Below, piece by piece: positions 59,321-64,000 of a DNA stretch of 64,000 nucleotides. The position numbers were made by a program, and so were the translations under genes. Position 1 is the first letter of the stretch; each line of letters starts with the position of its first letter. The notes beneath the pieces were generated by a model. The model searched no databases. It saw nothing but the letters and a program-made list of their open reading frames with translations, and was not told where the DNA came from. The DNA is from Pleurotus djamor (Eukaryota; Basidiomycota; Agaricomycetes; Agaricales; Pleurotaceae): the NCBI GenBank assembly GCA_029747585.1, contig JAPEVF010000095.1:1-64000 (forward strand). The letters are read 5' to 3'.

Positions 59321-61008
59321 ATCACATCACGCCCATCACAAAAATATGAATTCTTCGAAGACATTTGGACACTCCAGCCGCCCTTGCACCCTCCGTGCCG
59401 ACCGAAGCTCAGCGACCCTCTCCATCAGTATCAATACATTCTCAGGCAGGGCAACATGAGCGTTATCGTACTGTTCGTCCGAAGCCACCGCAGGACATCG
59501 CGAAGTCCATCACCATGTCTCGCGATTCTACCACCTGGAGGTTCCAGTCTCTCTCGTAAACCCTTGACTGAACTCAAATGTGGTAAGTATCCGAATGTGA
59601 TCGTGATCGTAATTTCGGGCTGACCCTGGCTGTGCCTGTTCGGAGGTTGTCAATGTCGATGAGTCATTCAGCCACCCGCGCGTTTGTCTTGGCCGGGACA
59701 CCAATGGCAAACGCGCTTGGACGCTGTTTGCAGGCGTGGACCGTTTAGACTGGTGGGTAGGTGGTGTACTTGCATTATCTACGAATTTTGCGTGCCATTG
59801 GTACAACTTGCAATTTGACTTAAATAATCTTGATCTTTAAGACCTCATACTTGACTCCGAGCAAACTTCGTGGTGCAGTGAGGAGTAGCGGCGCATCCAT
59901 GCGGCGACAAGCTTTCCCCCTAGAATGATGAGGCCCTTTGCGGGATGAAGTGAACGACGAGAATTTATGACATGTTGTGGCCGACGAGGACGAGGTGGTC
60001 GACCTGCAAATACAAGTAAATACGCGCCTGCCACTTCTGGGATAATGCCATCGTCAATTGGCTCCCACCATGTCAGATTATTTTTTCATCTCATCGATGG
60101 CTGTTCCTATTCGACAAGCATCCGATCTGCCCATGAGCTACCCACTAGCGAATAGCACTGGAACCCACGAATCCCCTCGTGCCCGCGTGTTGACTCCTAG
60201 ACAAACTCAACACGATGTTCGCCGCGTTCTTGCTTAGGTGGGTTCTCTGAAGAGCCATATGCAAGAATACTCCTTTTGAAAGCTGGTAGCTTCAGACATC
60301 GCTAGATAATCCCATGCGGACTCAATTTTAGTGAGCTGCGTATCAGAACCAATCAAAGGATTCTTCCCGACGTTAATACCGGGCGTCCCACGGCCACTTT
60401 AACAGTCATAAGCTTCTCCGGGATTCGACTCCAGGGATTGCCTTTGGGATTCGTTGAGCTAAAAATTGAACTTGGAGCTGCCAGTAATCCTCGTTGGCGT
60501 ATTGTATTTGCCCTCAGTCAAGTTCTCCCGGCTGGGATTAGGGTGGGCATTGGTGGTCACTCGGATTCAAGCCCGAGTTATTTTTTCTCTGCATCAAGGC
60601 ACTGGCTTGTCTCGTTGCATGCGCAGAAGAACATTGCAAGTCCCGAACGTTCTCCCCTTTGCCGTTTCGCAAAAAAATGATGACAGGACGGGACGTCTTG
60701 GTTCACGTACAGCCGACCTGCTGGCGAAACGCAAGAACCAGATCTTCATCGGAATCTGAGTCTCGAATGCCCTGACTTAGATCGCTCGAAGAAGCAATGC
60801 TTTGAATTGACGGCAATTGGTTGGCAGTCGATGGGAAGAGCCCGATATCTGCCACCGTAAAGGGAGAATTCCCTTTTAAACTCGAGTTTCTCCAAGTGCG
60901 GTTCCCCTCAGGTCCTTCTGGTCCCGGCTAGCTTGCTGCTATTTTACTGTACTTCGACTCGACTCACTCTTTTCGTCGGTCGCTTTACTCCTACGCCTAA
61001 TTCTCACC
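59321..61008. other. Intergenic region upstream of the GT2 gene
   Basis: No supported gene. The last 150 bases include a pyrimidine-rich leader (CTCTTTTCGTCGGTCGCTTT) before the GT2 start codon, usual for fungal promoters. Confidence 0.45.
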
Positions 61009-64000
61009 ATGGACTATGATGCTTTCGACGCGATCCTCCATCACCTCTTCAAAACAGTATGCCCTCCGTATCATGTCCTCCTTTCATCGGCGTTGACCTG
61101 TTATGTTGTTATAGACGCAAGGTGATGCTTGGTTTAAGCCATCCGAAGAAAATGTCTCTGCCGGTGTCTGCATTCGAGTCGATACTGGACGCTTCCGTGT
61201 TTTCCCCTACGAAAATCGATTCCTAGAACCCTTTGAGGCCGCTGTAAAGTACCTCAACCCCGTCGTCGCCATCAAAATTCGCAGTGCTGCCGTCAATGCA
61301 GCTTTGGCCACTGTGTAAGTAGCCTAACTCGTTGCTACGGTTGGTCGATGCTAACCTACTCCAAGGCCCGAAGATACTACTGCCCTTTATGTCGATGCAG
61401 GCACGCGTATCCAAATCCTAGAAACTATGGCCCATCTCCCTCAGGCCGACAAAGAACAGTGTGGTGCCTTTATCGTATGTCATACTAGCCAATCAAGCAT
61501 TCTTTCCTGGTTGACACCTTTCCTCATAGCGCGACGAAAGAGTTCTGGTCGTTTGGTCCGACGATCTCGATAACATCATTCCACTCTGTGCCGATTTTGA
61601 TGACAAGTTGATCAAGCTCGTTTGGCGCTCGAGGCCGATGGCCCAATCTTCCTCTTCCTCGGCAGTCACATCTGTTTCTCCCTCCACGACCGCCTCCAAT
61701 GTCAACCTGAGCGAAAAGTCCAACGCAGCCATCGTCGCCGTTTCGGAGGCGGCTGCCCAGGCGGCTCTTGCTGAGAAAGAGCGACCCAAGGTCGAAACCA
61801 GTAGCTGGAAATGGGGGTGGAAATTGTCGCCGATCGCGAAGAACCCTGCTCCTGGAGACCTTGAAAAGGGGTCTTCGAGGTCTTCGAGGCCAATTCGCTT
61901 ATTGGCCCCGATGTACAGTGGTCTCGGAGTCGCACTATCAATGTGTAAGTTCCCATAACATACTTCCCAAACATTCAATGCTAAGTGATGTCAATAGTTT
62001 TCGTCGCGAGTGGCCTCAGCGTATTGCTTCAGGAGTGGCGTTTGGACGGTGATACCAAACGATTCGGTCTTCTCGCCACTATTCCTTTCTTGTTCTGCGT
62101 GTCCCTGGTAGGCATTGACACTCATCCGTTCTACGTGCTTCTAACAACTCCCCCATCAGTTCTTTTCGCTTCAAGTCATCACGAATATTTCCTTCCTGTA
62201 CGTCACGTCCAGTACGATCTCTTCTCAGCTTATTTGACTGTGTTGCACTAGGATCGGCCCTGTATCCCAATATCATGAAAATTCGCGATATTATTCAGCC
62301 ATCGCGCCTCAGCCTAACCCCGAGGTTGACACTCACCTCCCTCATGTGACCATCGAACTCCCGGTATATAAGGAAAGCTTAGAAGAAACCATGTGCGTGA
62401 ATTAACTCATCGATACTTTGATCCCTTCATAATCTAACATTAACCATGTGTCAGTGCGCCTTCCGTCTTCTCACTCAAGAAGGCTATGCAAAGTTACGCC
62501 AGACAAGGAGGAACTAGTGCCATCCTTGTGCACGACGACGGGCTTCAATTGCTTGGAGAAGCCGAAAGGGAAAAACGCATCGCCTTTTACGCTAATCATA
62601 ACATCGGTTGGGTCGCTCGCCCTCCCCATTCCAATGCTCCTGATGGATTCAAGCGTGCTGGTCGTTTCAAAAAAGCCTCGAATATGAACTATGGCCTTCG
62701 TTTGAGCTTGAAACTCGAGAAGCACTTGAAGGCCCTCGAATCCTCAGGGGCAGACGACACCGTTAAGAGTTTGGAAGACCAGGCCTTGGAATTGGCTATC
62801 GAAGAAATGTACGAAGAAACTGGCAATCGTTTCAGACCTTGGGCTTGCAATCCTAAGTCACTTCGGGTTGGTGAAGTAATCCTGATCATTGATGCCGATA
62901 CTATTGTCCCTGAAGTAAGTCTACCACACCCATTTGACACCTCGTTTACTTAGCTTTCGATGTCATTTAGGACTGCTTCCGTGATGCGGCGCGCGAGCTT
63001 GCTGAATGCCCAGAGGTCGCCATCATTCAACACGAGTCAGGTGAGTGACACGCCGACCAGATAGGAATACTTCTCATCAGGACGCCAGATGTCATGCAAG
63101 TCGCGTACCACTACTTCGAAAACGGCATTACCCATTTCACGAGACGTATCAACAAGGCCATTTCTATGGGCTGTGCAAACGGTGAAATTGCGCCGTTTGT
63201 AGGCCACAATGCCTTCCTGCGCTGGTCAGCTATCCAGGATGCGGCCTTCGTGGACGTTGACAATGTCAAGAAGATTTGGTCCGAAGCTAACGTATCCGAG
63301 GACTTCGATATGGCTCTTCGTCTCATGGTATAGTCATCCATCGCTTCCATGCTGAGGAAACTCATCCTTGCTTTAGTTGCGCGGGTACATCATTCGATGG
63401 GCTACTTACTCTGAGGGCGGATTCAAGGAAGGCGTGTCCCTGACCGTAGACGATGAACTCAACAGGTGGCAGAAGTACTCGTATGGTAAGCCTTCTACCC
63501 TCAAAACGATGGTGCCACATTGCTCATTACCCGTCCAGGATGTAACGAACTCATTTTCAACCCCCTGATCCATTGGTGGAGGAAAGGGCCTATCACGAAG
63601 CAGCTCCTTTACTTCATGTGGTCCCCAACACCTGTCCACTACAAGATTGGCATGATGGCGTACATGTTCTCCTACTACGGTATCGCAGCTGCCGCCATCC
63701 TCTCCGTCGTCAACTACCTCCTCCTCGGTTTCGAATACGATGTCGACGCGTACTTCCTGCACAGCTTCGAAATCTGGCTCGCATGCACAGTGGTCTTCCC
63801 CGGAGCTGGTAATGTCGCGTTTACCCTACTCCAGTATCGTCTGGGCCTTCGAAGCTTGTGGTCTGCTGCGAAGGAGAACCTCACATGGATTCCATTCTTG
63901 TGAGCACGCAGTCTAAACGCTAATAAGCACTTGATCTTACCTTTCTACAGCTTCTTCTTCTTCGGTGGTCTCAGTATACATCTTTCGACGGCCCTTCTGG
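61009..64000 (+). CDS. Fungal family 2 glycosyltransferase, ZtGT2-like (3' end beyond window)
   Basis: Large membrane glycosyltransferase of family GT2, related in layout to processive polysaccharide synthases and to Zymoseptoria ZtGT2, which is needed for hyphal growth. Exon 1 begins MDYDAFDAILHHLFKT at 61009 and splices to QGDAWFKPSEENVSAGVCIR. After a cytoplasmic part and two membrane helices (about 61915-62215) comes the catalytic domain: VTIELPVYKESLEETI, ILVHDDGLQLL, the metal-binding motif VILIIDADTIVPEDC, SEDFDMALRLM with the probable base Asp, and DDELNRWQKYSYGCNEL, where RW stands for the QxxRW element. Later helices follow (MMAYMFSYYGIAAAAILSV, about 63650-63710). The gene is cut off by the window end, after a last intron near 63901-63951. 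The product polymer is unknown. Confidence 0.85.

Noticed and set aside
60415..60440. GATTCGACTCC, resembling a tRNA T-loop
   Set aside because: Flanking bases do not pair into a T stem and no acceptor stem is found.
1..64000. CRISPR arrays, rRNA or bacterial-type operons
   Set aside because: No spaced direct repeats or rRNA-like sequence seen; the genes are spliced and eukaryotic.

Overview
The window is a piece of a nuclear genome from a filamentous basidiomycete, most likely an agaricomycete. Genes lie on both strands. They are interrupted by many short introns (about 50-75 nt, GT...AG), and the intergenic spaces are small. The gene set is fungal: a WOPR regulator, a KRE6-type beta-glucan synthesis protein, a WSC-domain copper radical oxidase, a CBM1-CE15 relic and a fungal GT2 glycosyltransferase. 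The sequence is a draft. It has one gap of 491 N and about fourteen isolated N; the three that fall in coding exons each behave as one surplus base.

Layout. 0.95-9 kb: eIF3a (+), a TmpA-like membrane flavoprotein (+) and CDK1 (-, ten exons including a 6-nt micro-exon). 10.2-12.5 kb: a secreted-protein gene with its promoter (copy A), then a MITE-like element with 38-bp perfect terminal inverted repeats. 12.7-17.5 kb: EXO70 (+) and a PIN-domain protein (-). 17.6-24 kb: a decayed, gene-poor stretch with a gag-like relic, a short inverted repeat and a CBM1-CE15 glucuronoyl esterase pseudogene. 24-31.5 kb, all on the minus strand: an FHA/coiled-coil/tail-anchor protein (SLMAP/Far9/PRO45 type), an MFS sugar porter and copy B of the secreted-protein gene, inverted relative to copy A. 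31.5-35.2 kb holds no recognisable gene. 35.2-43.4 kb: SEC13 (+), the MET22/HAL2 phosphatase (-), a DUF2235-WD40 fusion (-) and an NSE3/MAGE protein (-). 43.8-56.5 kb: a copper radical oxidase with four WSC domains (-), a WOPR regulator (+), the assembly gap, a phosphoinositide-specific PLC (+) and KRE6 (-). 56.5-61 kb is unresolved or decayed. The window ends inside a GT2 gene (+).

Most genes are single-copy housekeeping functions: translation, cell cycle, exocytosis, COPII coat, PAP phosphatase and SMC5/6. The accessory signals are the inverted segmental duplication of the secreted protein with its promoter, the MITE beside EXO70, the multi-lesion CE15 pseudogene, the DUF2235-WD40 fusion, and the WSC array whose four repeats share one intron position. 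Several genes act at the cell surface or wall (WSC-oxidase, KRE6, GT2, EXO70), but nothing in the sequence shows that they are co-regulated.
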